A stretch of 64,000 nucleotides of DNA from Thunnus maccoyii. Its lineage: Eukaryota > Chordata > Actinopteri > Scombriformes > Scombridae. The notes below the pieces were generated by a model. It ran no database searches and was not told the DNA's origin. It was given only the letters and a program-made list of their open reading frames with translations. A program made the translations under genes and the position numbers. Location: contig NC_056550.1 in NCBI RefSeq assembly GCF_910596095.1, positions 7,836,501 to 7,900,500 of the forward strand, read 5' to 3'. This document shows, in pieces, positions 46,725 through 59,700 of the stretch (the first letter of the stretch is position 1; each line of letters starts with the position of its first letter).

Positions 46725-47305
46725 CAATTTGCGCACTTGTAACTACTTTTTTTTTTAGACTTCCTTGAGATACTTGAATACATGTTCCATACAGTTTATT
46801 TCTTTATTGCAAACTGTCAGCATACACAGCATCAAAAGAAAACATCAGAACCATGACAGAAAAAGACAACAAAGACGAAACATAATTAACGTAAAATAAA
46901 TAAATCAAATAGAAATAAAGATGTGAATAACATGACAATAAGTTCACTTAAAAACTTTAAAAAGCATTGCATACATTCATTGTTTTGATTGCTTTATTGT
47001 TTTGTGAGGGAGAAATCATTGACATATTCTTCCTGTTCCTTCATAAATACAAAGAATTGAGGTTTTTTGCTTGTAAATTTACATTACGAATGTGAAATTT
47101 GGTGAGAAGTAAGATTAGATTAATAAGGAAAAATGCATAATCGTCTTTGTCACTATAATCAAAGCAACCAAATATATGACTTCTATGGTAAAAAGAAAAA
47201 TCTGAGAAAATATTGTCAACTATAAAATTATCAACATCTTTCCACAGTTCATATGTAAATTCACAAGGCCAAAATATAAATGGGAGCAAGTTTCAGGATG
47301 TAATT
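46725..47305 (-). mobile_element. L1-like LINE 3' fragment A (unit 2)
   Basis: Same insertion as in unit 1, with about 50 bp missing in the 3' UTR near 46855. The ORF2 C-terminal stretch (47289-47041) is otherwise unchanged. Confidence 0.7.
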
Positions 47306-47443
47306 CACAGAGAGAGCAGTTTACATCTATGTGACTCTTTTAACTTTTGTAAGAAATGTTTTTGTGTTTCAGTTTGTTTGATATTGCTCCTTCCTGTTGC
47401 CCTCTCTTCAGAAATGTTCAATGACTGCTGTAAATAATAGATA
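47305..47443 (-). pseudogene. GVIN last-exon 5' relic (unit 2)
   Basis: Duplicate of the relic in unit 1, with the same acceptor and the same shared 20-base block. It was therefore present before the 36-kb duplication. Confidence 0.75.
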
Positions 47444-49852
47444 ACTAACCATTTACTGTATGTAAAACTGTCTTCGATATAGTTGCTATAGACTCTCATT
47501 CAAAAACATTTTGAAACTTTCATGAAATTTAAACGTTTTTTTGTATCTCAGGAACGGAAGGTCGTAGGCGTTTGGGACCAAGACCAGCGTGTTCGGGGTA
47601 CATGTAACCCCCCGCCCAACCTAGGTGTTGGTTTCAAGTCGCTATCACTTACTGTTCAGGAGTTATGAATTTTAACATATTTTTTGGCAGAGATACAGAA
47701 CTTTTAACGGAGACACTTTCTCATAACTCCCAGGCCGTAAGTGGTACAGCCACCAAATTTGATGTGTGTGATTGTCTCTTCCCACTGCCAATGTGTGCCA
47801 AGTTTGGTGCCCCACTGTCTTCCTTTGATATAGATGCCACAGACTCCCTTTCAAAAACCTTTCGAAACTTTCACAAACATTTTTATGTATTGGGAATGGA
47901 AGTTTCCATGATCATCTCATTCTACTATTGGTTTTTCCTTACCATGTGATAGTGTGTCTTTTCGATGTATCACTTTTTTAAGCCTATAAGCAAGCCTATT
48001 GCTGCTTCTGCTGCTAGCGATGCTGCTGCTAGCACATACATATGAGGTACCCTCCACAAGCACTGCTCCTGAACCCTCCACAAACACTGCCCCGAATCAC
48101 TCTTCTATTTATGGTTCAAAGAAGAAATTGACAGGCTAATTGATGCTAAAGAGTGAAATGCCTGTGCATGCGTTCACATAAACATGAAATGTATCCTGTT
48201 AATTTCCACACTCCTTGTCACACTCTTTTTATTGCTTAATTTAACTTCTGTTTGTGTTTATATACTTTTCCTTTTGCTGCATCTGACTATTTTTCTGCTG
48301 CAACATCCTAATTTATCCATGGCAATGAATATGGTTTGATCTGGCCTACTCAATCTGAAGTGATGCTTCTCTACCAGCTACCGGTTACATGGAGTTCACT
48401 CAAACTAACTTTTCGCCAATATAGTCATCCAATTTCCCAACCATATTAGTTAGCAAACATGCTTCTAGCTAGCCCATGTCTGCATTTCACACCCTTAATA
48501 TCTGTGGCCTTTTATTTGTTTTTACAAATGCCAGGCATCAAATCAACACATATTTCTTTTTTACTCACCTTTTGCTCTTCCATTAATGAAACACGCAAAA
48601 ACTTACTTAAATCCAACATTTTCAGTAAGTGTGTGGTTCCCCTTCTGCATGACGCAAAGTGACTCTCTCAGTGAAGTTGGTTCCTTACAGGTACCCATAC
48701 TTTTGACTTCATTCTCAGAATAACATTAAAGTCAGAATTCTGATATTAAATTCAGCAGCCCCATGCACCAGCTTTCTGGTGTTCTCTCCTAAGTCAGGGT
48801 GTGAAGTCCACACTAAATGATATGTTGAAACTAGTTAGTTTGAAACTAAAGCTGTCTACGTTTGGTTGCACCACAGAGACGTAAGATTGATTGGCTACAC
48901 TGGCGTTAAGTCCATACTAACCAAAATATTGTTGTAGAAAATGAGGTTTTTATTTTCTGTGTCAATCAGAGAAAAGTACCATCCTTGATTCAGTGTTTAT
49001 TACTACGTTGTCAAAGTACATAAACAGGATGAAAACAGTCAGGCTGACAATCTGGGACAAGGTTGTTGCCTTCCGCAAATTAGGGCTTTCATATTCCATT
49101 AATACTAACCAAATAATAATGCTATTGCTATTTGTTAGGTTTATAGACTGCAACTTTGTCACGTTACATCTGTGGTGAGTACTTTTCATTATCATTGCTT
49201 TATAATTTACAACATTATGATCCTCTCAGAAAATAAAGTACTTGTGTCACAAATCACTGTGTATATTGTTTTTAATGTTACATTACTTTATAGGTTAAAA
49301 CCTGTCATGCTCATTAAGTGTGTGCAAAAAAAAGCTTGTGCCCAATTGTCTTTATAAACTTTGCTACGCAATACCGAAGACTTTAAACAGCTAAACGGCT
49401 ATAATTAACAGCTAAAGAAGCTAACGTTCATCACCAAACCAACAAAAAGGTAACTAGGACAAAGCATTATGATTAGATGCTTACTATCTTATAGCCTTGG
49501 TCTACAGCTAGTGAAAAATAACAACAGTAACATCAAGAGGTGAAACCGTCAACTACAACACAGGTAATATAATGCTACCCTATTATTGAAATGCAATTGT
49601 AACATTAAACACACATATAATGATAGCCCACACTGGCAAACTGTTATATATTAATAGTTGTTAATTAGAACGTTATCTGACCCCGCATATTTACTTGCCA
49701 GCACCGTAACTTCAGTGTCTAACCTTACAAGTTTAGTGCTAGTCCTATGAAATAGTGTAATACTATGTTGACGTTAGTTTGTATACTGTTTCAGGGATTT
49801 CATCATCCTGCTCTCAAAATATAAACAGAACAAAGAATTGTTGTAATCAAAA

Positions 49853-50608
49853 TTGAACAACTTTCTAACCAATAAAAACAGACAACAAATATGGGAGGAC
49901 ATCACAGATGCCATAAATTCAAAAGGAGTGGAACACAGGGATGTGAAAGAAGTGAGGAAGAAGTGGAGCGACCTAAAAATTCAAGCAGTTGAGGACTTTC
50001 CACAAAATGTCCCAACAGGAGGTGGACCAAAGCCAGACATGGGGCCATACTCCTGACTAATTTTGGACATTGTTGGACAAGACTCCCTCTCAGTAATTGA
50101 CATTTCATATGGGATTGAGAGTGGAACAGCAAAAGAAACTCCAGCACCGGTTTCATAAGCATCTCTCCCACCAACAGCAGCACTAGCCCTCCTTCTTACA
50201 GCTGAACAACCTCTGCCTCCACCTGCAGAAGTGTGGCTGCTTGAACCACCATTGCTCCAACCTTCAGAGCCCACATTTACTGGACTGGATGTAGACAGTC
50301 AGCCTACACAGTCCCCTGAGGATAGGTCCAGCAGCCACCCACCACCAGCCAAGCATGCTAAAGGCAACAGGAGGCCTCCTGCTCCTAGCACAGAGGAGAA
50401 TGTTAACACACTAAGATGTCACCTGTTTACTGCTGAAATTGAGAAGCTCACACAGGAAACACAAAAGATTCAAGCAGAAAAAGAAAAAAATGAGCTTGAA
50501 AAGATAAAATTAAACATAGAAATATTTAAACTACAAGAAGATCTAAAAGCATTATTTTTAGACAGTAAAAGAATGAACAATTCTTATAATTCAGTCAACT
50601 GTTACTAA
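49853..50608 (+). pseudogene. Myb/SANT-like partner gene of a PIF/Harbinger transposon (unit 2)
   Basis: Same relic as in unit 1, including the shared stop after DMGPYS. It lacks the small insertion seen near 14670, so the coiled-coil end runs on into KLQEDLKALFLDSKRMN. Confidence 0.7.
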
Positions 50609-51203
50609 TACTGTTGGATTGCAGGTAGAAAGAATGAAAAAGAAAAACATTAAGAAAAAAAATATGAATTTATTAGAATATTTATTATAGATTATTATAT
50701 TAATTATATTTATTCTTTTTTCAATTAGATTTTTAAATTATTAGGTATTGTTATTTACACATGCAGTTTCATATTTCAAATGTGTTTTATTTACAGTAGG
50801 CCTACTAAATACACTTACTGCAGTAGCAATTTGCCAATTCTTATGTGAGGCTTTTGATTTGCAGCTCATCCAAAGTAGGATGCAGTAAGGTAGGCCAGGA
50901 CAGTGACTGCCTCAGTTGGCAGGGGGTCCTCATTGTCAAAGGGAATATCTATGTCACCCTCATCATCTGCATTTTCTTCCTCCACCAGTGGTTAGGATTA
51001 TCCACATTATTGCCATGTTGTGAAGGACAACGCAGGCATCGGCTACAGCTGCAGCTCTGTCAGGCTCCATCAAGATGCCTATATGAAAATACAGCTAAAA
51101 GTTACACTAGTGTTATTTTTCAAATTGACTAAAAGTACTTCAAGCCAGATCCATGCATCCATTGAAAACAATCAATCATGATCATAACTTTACCAACCAT
51201 CAA

Positions 51204-51934
51204 TTAGGCTATACTGGTAAGAATTTGTCTGCTTTTAACCCTGATTTGTAAAATATATAGCCAAAATAATGTAGGCAATGATTTTTGATTGAAACCTCTT
51301 TCCAAACAGGCCCATCGGTTCTTCAGAACACCTGTGCACCTCTCCACCACATTTCTTGTCTTTGTGTGTGCTGAATTGTAGCGCTGCTCATGGACACTTG
51401 CTGGGTTTAGGTATGGGGTCATAAGCCATTTTATCAGGGGATATCCTGAGTCTCCCAGCAACCTCCCAGGGTATCTTCCTGCCTCAAAGTCTCTCCAAAG
51501 GCTAGACTGCTTGAGGATGACGCTGTCATGCTTTGCCCCTGGCCATTTGATCACAGCGTTTGTAATAACAAGGTCAGCATCACGCACAACCTGTGCGCTG
51601 ATTGAGTGGCATCCCTTCCTGTTCACAAAATCATTTTCATTGTCTTTGGGGCCCTAGATTCTGATGTGGGTGCTACCTACACAGCCAAGTATGTCAGGGA
51701 AACTGTTAGAACTTTTGACGGGTCATGTTTTGTTGCTCAGGCTGAGTTGGAAACTTAACATAGTAGTTTAAGCGCTGACATAATGATAGTGCGACTGATC
51801 TTATTGCTCTACATACAGTAGATTTATGCACTTGAATTGAATTACCAACCAGGTTTTGAAATATCTTATTGTTAGATACACTTGAAGGGAATGGTAGCAA
51901 AAACTCGCTTACATCCAAATGGCTGGATTCTATG
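51204..51934 (-). pseudogene. PIF/Harbinger transposase relic (unit 2)
   Basis: Same insertion as in unit 1 but with a different lesion: the frame is intact through KDNENDFVNRKGC, while the codon after THIRI is TAG. The end is also open further than in unit 1 (GVLKNRWACLERG). The DDE residues are all visible. Confidence 0.85.
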
Positions 51935-52512
51935 GCTACTCCATAATTTGCTGAACCATCTTTAACACAATAATCACAGATTGTTAGACAAAGCTAAGAA
52001 TAGGGGTCCGTTTGTCATCCGTTCACTCAATTATTTAATTCAATCTGAAAAAACTGTCTCACAGGGCTGATCAAGTAAGTCATCCTCCTCCACAGTGCTG
52101 GCAGACGTTGTAAGTTGTTGGTTTCTGAGGATTTCCTCCTGGTACTCAATAATTTTGTCCAGTTTCATGAGTACTTTCACTTGAAGGTCTGAAAAAAGAT
52201 CTCTAATAACAAACAAAGAGTTGTTTATTAATTATTAATAGTAGCTAACTAAGATATCTTTTCAGTTAGCTAGTCCAGCTAAAAAGTTAGCAGATGCTTA
52301 TTCAATGGTAAGTTATTAGCAAGCTTAAATTAAGAAGTCAAAACCTTCTGAAATTATGTTACCAGTATTCAACCACATTAAACACTGTTTGACCACAAGA
52401 TCATGCACCTTAGCATTATAAATTCTTTCCAAGAGCTGGGTAAAATGCGGCTGTCTGCCTGTTCTGCTGCTTCTCCCTGGTCTGGTCTGATCAAAAAAAC
52501 AAAAAAAGAAAA

Positions 52513-54390
52513 ACAATTCGTGCACTTCTAACTATTTTTTTTCAACTTTACTGAGTAACTTCAATACATGGAGTATACATGTTCCATACAGTTTTTTGTT
52601 GTCAAAGTTGCTGTAAATATACTTCACAGTATAAAAATAATAACTGATATAAACGAAACGATATAAAAGAACTGAATAATATCAAATTAAATTGCACAAC
52701 AAATAACAAAATGTGGGGAAATAAGAGTAACAAAAACAAAACAAAACTTTCAGGGTCTGCTAAATAACTGGAGTAAATTTAAAATGTCTAAATAATCTAA
52801 TAGTTTTCAATAGTAGTCAAATATGTCATAAATCAGTATCTTTAAAAGTATAAAAGGAGGGTAATCTTTTAAGCCATATCATATTATGGTTATAATATTT
52901 TGCCTAGATATTAATCAATTTAATTATGTAGGTTTCATCTGCCAAGAATTTGGGATTGTTAAAATAAATGAGTATTATATCAATCTTTGTTAGTATATCT
53001 TTGTCAACATTTTTTGAAAGGTTCTCTTGTAAATCAAACCAAAAAGAAGCATGAAAACAGTCTACAAATACATGTTCAATAGTTTACCCTTCACAATCAC
53101 AAAAAGCGCATCTGTTGTTTATTGTTGGGAAGAAATTACAGATATTAGTTGTAACAGGGTAGTGCCTGTGTACAATCTTAACTAAAACAGAAACGCATAT
53201 TACTACTGGGAGTAGTAATATGCTGAAGATAATTTCTAAAAACATCAACTCATTTAAAAGAGTTCTGTTATATTAAATAGTTTAAAACTTCAGCAACAAG
53301 CAAGTAACTGTAAGGGGAAGTTTGATGTCCTTGCCGCACACCTTTGTTTACACTAAATTTGCGAGATGCGCTGTATAAAAGTTTCACAGAGCTATTATTA
53401 TCTTTGTTAAGTGTTTTGACAGCTCTCATGAAAAAAATCCCAAAGTTAAAGAAAGACAAAGTATCAAAAATAGAGAAAAAAAAAAGTATGACCAACTGTA
53501 TCAAAAGCCTGAAGTCTAGAAAAAGAATTACAGGGTCACATAATAATAGTAATAAACCAAATCTAAGACTAATCTAACATTATTGAAATATGACGTCCAG
53601 GCATGAATCCACTTTGACATTCATGAATAATGTCATTCATCCCACTTTTCAGCCATCTAGCCAGAACAGAAAAAAAGAATTTTATAGTAATTGTTCATTA
53701 ATGTAATGCCACGCCAATTATCAATGATTAAAGGATCCTTATTTGTTTTTGGAATTAAGGTTATTAGACCCTGTTTAACTGAATGAGGTAATTCTTCTTT
53801 ACTTATGGCTTCAATGTATATAGCAAGCAGAATTTTGCAATTTCGGTAGAAAATGCCATAATCCTAATCCATAGTCATTGTCAGAAACTGCAAATTTCCA
53901 GCACTGTCCAATAAGATTTTTTATGACCTCAGGAAATTCCCTATTACATAATAGTAAACTACTAGATTTCCAATCATTGAAAACCCTTTTGTTATTTTGA
54001 TTTGTAAGATTTAGTAGGATTTTTTTTATGATCAGTCATTATAGCAGGCCAAATTTTTACTTCTGTGACCTATCTTTCAATATCCTTTGAAAGTAGCTAA
54101 AAGCCAGATCAAAGATCAGTTGGGTTATGATATCTCTATATTTCCAGAAAGTTTGACCAGTGACAAAGCGAATAGGGTTGTTCTATCCATCTTTGGATCT
54201 TTAGGGGTGTCTGTCCAATTGTGTGACCATACAATATTAAAGGCTACTCCCAAAAGAGTCGGATTGAAGGGTATTTATTTGTGAGGGAATTAACAACGCC
54301 CTGTAGCTCCCCAATAAGGAACAGTTTAAAGAGTCCAAGTTATATCCGTAAATATTCCCCAGAAAGACAAAACGATCATGGGTAACTACT
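52513..54390 (-). mobile_element. L1-like LINE fragment B (unit 2)
   Basis: As in unit 1, but with 574 extra bp (53095-53668) that encode RT sequence (VNKGVRQGHQTSPYSYLLVA) and a continuation toward RCAFC and TIEHVFVDC. Since this fits one continuous ORF2, unit 2 holds the older state. Several stops show it is dead. Confidence 0.75.
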
Positions 54391-56771
54391 TTGATTCTGC
54401 TGACTGACTGTGAGTTCCAAATGACACCGCCCACTCATGAGTGTACACAGCTTGAAAGCGGTCCATATCTGGAATGGTTTGGAGGTGGAGCGGCCCAGAG
54501 TCAGTTGCCATCTGGGTACTGGAATTACAAACCAAAAGACCCAGACTCAGATTCTCTAAAGGTTTCACAAAATAGCCAATAGAGAACATTCAGGGAATGT
54601 TCCCTGAAGGTTCTCCAAAGGTTTCTCAACAATAACCTTTAGAGAACCTTCAGGGAACATTAGGGAGTTAAAATTAATACTAAATTGTGTTAAATGTTTG
54701 TTTATGAGTGAAATATTACATTTAAAACAAAACAAAAATGAAAATCACAATAAACAAAGCAAAGCAAAAATCTTGGCAGCATGCAGATTTTCATAATTAC
54801 ATTTGAACTCAATATAGATTTACTCCTCTGTTAGTTCAGTTTGCTGTTGCGTTCTGCTAGTATTTAGGACAGTGTGAGTAATGTGAACTTTCTTCATATA
54901 CTGGTTATTAGCGCTAAAAATGTAAGTGTAGATGTGGATGTATAAAATGAAACACATGACATTTATTTTATAGACAATAAGTTCTCTATTGGTTGGATTA
55001 TGTTACTTGGTTTGTACAAGTTACATAGCAGCCTCCATATGGTGGAAGTACTGCTTCAATACCTTCAGATTGACAGTCTGCCACTATCTACATTTTTAAT
55101 GAATGGATTCTGGGTGTATGGTTCTTGATGCCATTTAAATAGAGAAAAAGTTATGAAGAAAATATAATTTTTCTTACTATGAGGCTACACTGTGGGTCAA
55201 CATTGTTTATATCAGCTTTATTTTAAGTGCAATGAATTTAAAAGCACATATATTGACTGGACCATGTACGGAAACACACTGATGTTCATAGTGCTGTTGG
55301 GAGGAATTATGGAGGAAACTCCAAACTCTCTTTCAGTCTGACAGACAAGACAAGCAAAGGAAATAATTCTGTTTGATGCAGAGAGCTTTCAGTACTTTAA
55401 AAAGAACCAAATGTATTCACTTCATAGTTACTTATGCATTTTTTATGCAGAGAAGACAGATGTGTTTGTGTTTGTGCTTGTGTAACATGTGTAACTGAAA
55501 CTGAACTCTATATTTTATGTTTTCAATATAATGTTAGTCGGATGTCAAATTACAGTAATTATATTTTAGAATTTACCACTGCTTACTGGATAAAAGAAAT
55601 ATTCATACAGTCAAAGGTGATACACTTGATTATCTGAGGTTCAGCAGGTTTTTAGAGTAGCATCTAATGATACTATACAAAATACCTAATTGTGAAAAAT
55701 ACACTAGTAAACATATGAGTACTTACATGTGTTTATTGAGTCTTTGTCATTTGAAAAACACCAATCAAAAGAAACATGTTATTTCAGTAAATATGAAGCA
55801 TTTATTTTTATCATGAGTTAAATTCAACATGTGTTGTCACTGAATAGTCATTTAAAAAGATTTTCCTCACAAACACAACATTAATTGTGGATGTCATCAT
55901 ATTTAGGACAGAGCAGAAGACAGAGCAGAAAAACAACAAAACTCATTCATACGTGGATACAATAGCAGATTGGTTAAAATGAATTAACATAACATAGAAC
56001 AATTTAAATTGAACACTTCAAATATTTTGGAAACATAAAGCATCCTTCATCAATTATGTTTGAAATGTTCTTTAAAATAAAACATTAAACTTAAAAGAAA
56101 GTTACAACAAAAACAAAAAACAGAAGATAATATTTGTTTGACATTATTTCAGATGTAATATTTAGATACGTATGTGTATAAGAAAAAATGTGGCTTCCAT
56201 CCTGTCCTGTCTGACAACTCTATATTGATTGAACTTCTGTATTTTGTTGTAATATATAACAGTTTCATCAATTCTCTCTCAACCCCTCTAAATCTATTAA
56301 AATATGCAAATTGAAAATGAATATACAGCGATGATAATGTTTTGGATGTTGCAAGAGCTATCTGATGAGTTCAACATAATAACAAAGGTAAAATATGTCC
56401 ATGATCATAATTCATTATGTTTCAGCTCAAATGTTTTGCACATTTCTTTGCTCCTGGAAACAACTGTAACAAACAAAGTTCATGAATATTTAAAAAAAAA
56501 AAAAAGAATGATTAAACAAAAAACCAAGATATCCATTTTAGGATTTAGGCACATATCAGCATATAACCAATAAACAAAATATAAAACAAAAAAGCTGAAA
56601 TACATAAATGAAAATGGTTGTGTCAATCATGACACCTTGGTGAGATTTTTATACTTCAGTAATATGTACATTGTTTCTGACAATGTTTGTGCATCCTATA
56701 AAACAATAATGCAATAGGAAGCTTTGTCTTGTCACATTTTCCCTTTAACCCATTGTTGTAGTTGTGTTGGC

Positions 56772-59700
56772 TCACTCACACATTTCATCCAGACTTTTAA
56801 TAGCTTCTTTTTTAGAGTGCCTTCTCCACTCTTCGGGAATTTCACCAAAGCCCTGGAATTTTAAGTTATAGTGGTCTTCCAGCTGCTTTTGAAATCGACA
56901 TACAAACCATTTCCAATATGTCAGCTTAGACTCATCAGCGGTAATTCTCCAGTTAGCATATTCTGGGCCACCAGTTCGGTACAGTTTAAAGGGAATGGTC
57001 TTTTCTGAATCATGATGAGGGTAAAAACTGTGATCACTTGCAACTTCTGTTGTGCAGAAATTGATGCACATCTCCACTGTGCCTCTATAGTGCCATCCTT
57101 TGATTGCAGAGGGTCGATGGAAAGGCACGCTGTGATCGTCAGGACTGTGATTTTCCAGGGTGTTGGTACAGACAGCTGCACAGAATGGACACGTTACCCA
57201 ACAGCAGTTACACAGCTGATCGATGAGGATTTGATCTGGCTTCAGCCTGAATTCTTTCATCTTACCCAATGAGACGCTGCTCATCTCGTCAATGATGGAT
57301 GCAAGTCCTTTCTCTATCTCTTCTTTAAGAAAGTCAAATTTGTTTATGTCACTGAAATTTTGAGCACAAATGGTGTTGAATGTTAGCTCATCATTAAGCA
57401 AACTGGAAAATTTCTTCAGCCACATGTCTGTGTCTCCTCTCTGAGCTTTGACTTTCTCTGTTGCAGTGAACAAAGCTTGACTCACAAGTTTATTGATGTC
57501 GTCAACATTTTTCTTGAGTATATTCAGTGCTTTATCTTTGTGTTTTCTGAAGATGTATTTCTTTACTTCCTTTCCTATGAAATTTTCTGCTTGGTTCCTT
57601 GGACGTCGGATGTAGTTGATGTAACTATCAAAGTCTTCTTTCTCTGCCAGTGACTTCAACACATATTTCTCCAAGTTTAACCTGTTCCCATTGAATGCTG
57701 GGACACTGCACCTCATCTCTCCAGCGAGATCAATGGCAGTTTTGTTACAGACAGCTTCAACAGTGGAAACCTTCAGTTTTTCACAGATCATTTCTCCAAG
57801 CACAACAGCAGATGAGTTTCCTTTGCAGAAGCTTTTGAAGATGTTGTAATATTGTATTTTTTTGCTTTTCACAAAAGTTACAGCATCATTGTTCATTTTG
57901 AATTTGTTGTGGGACTCTGAAATCCAATTCCCTGCCATGTCAAACACATACAGTAAGAGATCAATTGTAAACTCCTTCTTTAGGGCATATTTCCTGTTTG
58001 ATTCAAATTCCGTCACTTTTTCTTTGACATTTTTGGCCACCTCTTGCAAGTAAGTTGGACTGTAGCCTCGTGTAGCTACAGGTTTGCTCTTAATTGCATG
58101 AAGGGACTGTTGTTCAACATCTTCAATGAGGGATCTGATCAGCATTTGTTCTTCATATGGAAAATCTCCTCTTGGTTTAAGTGCTTCTTTTTGTCGTATT
58201 GACCCAAATCCAAATAATTTTTTAACAGACACCCAGGTAGTTGTCAATATTCCTTGCCCTTTTGTGTTCCTGTTTTCCCTCCTACTGTCTTCGGATTGTT
58301 GGCTTTTGTTGCAGAGGTCTTGGTGCTTGTTCAGGGTAACATAGTCAAAATAATCCCCAATCATTGATATGTCTTTGTAGCTCTCACAACTCTTTGAATC
58401 ATCGATAAGAGACCATTCAATACCAAGCTCCTGCAGGATGGACATTTGTTCTTGTTCCAGGTTGATGTCCTCAATAGGTTTAGTGTCTCCAGTTAATTCA
58501 GTAATCCAGCCACTCCAAACAGAGTCAAACTGTTTTTCAAGTTCCTCTTCATCTTTGGCCTTGTCTTTTAACTCATGAGCGAGTTCTTTGCTCTTTTGTA
58601 GCAGCATCTTTTCAAACTCTGTCTTCTTGTCATCTAGCTTTTTACAAGCATTCTTCTGCTGGATGACTTCATCCAGTTTTCTTTTAACTCCTCTCACCTG
58701 ATCATCATGAAACTCTTTGATTTTGGTTTCAAATCGGCCTCGCCACTGAACCAACATTTCTTTGTCTCTGTCATCATCAAAGTACACCTTCATATATTTT
58801 TTGATTTCTTCATATGTTTCGCTCATTTCTTTAAAAAGATAACCAAGGTCAACTTTGTCAAGTTTTCCATTTTCAATTCTGTTATAAAGCTGGTTCTCAA
58901 TGGTCAACATGTTGCTCCTCAGGGCCCAGGTCCAGTTCCCATACTGGACCTCAAGTTTTCTGTACACTGCAATTTCAAGTGTGTTTTTGAAGCTGAAAAC
59001 AAAGTTTTCTTTCAGAAGAGCATTCCACAGGTCCTTTATGTTGCTTTTGAACTGTGAAAGAGTCGTCCCTTTAGACTGTGAAGCTTTAGAGAGGATGATG
59101 TTCTTTAAATCCTGGATGCTCTCACTATAACCCGGATTTGGAGGAGCCATTGGTGGACTTCCCTCCCAGAGTTGGGCAAAGTATTTCACATCTTTTTGCA
59201 CATCAAATGCGATGACATCATTGAAGCACTCAGCATCACAAACCTCCTCTTTGGCAGCTAGTTTAGTCATCTGGTCCAATTTTTCTTGCAGTCGTCTCTT
59301 TCCATCCATGTTTTTCTCTGCAGCTGCAATATCTGTAACATTCTGGTGAACAAACACACAACTTGGAGAAAGTTTAACTCTCTTCATCCTCATGAAAGCC
59401 TGAACAACAATCTGCAGGACATCTTGCATTTCAGCTGGATTCTCTCCAAAGATGTTGATCAATGTCATGTTTCCCAGACCAACGACAAATGTCGCCAGTT
59501 CATTGTCGTGGTGAAGAGTGGCGTTACCTGCCAACTCAAGAGCACGCAGTCCTTCAGTGTCCACCACTAGAACATAGTCAAACTGAAAGTCTTTCTTCAT
59601 CTCCTCTGACACTTTGACCAGCTGCATGAAGGCACCCTTGGTGCACCTGCCAGCACTTACTGCAAACTGTAATCCAAACATGGCATTGAGCATGGTTGAT

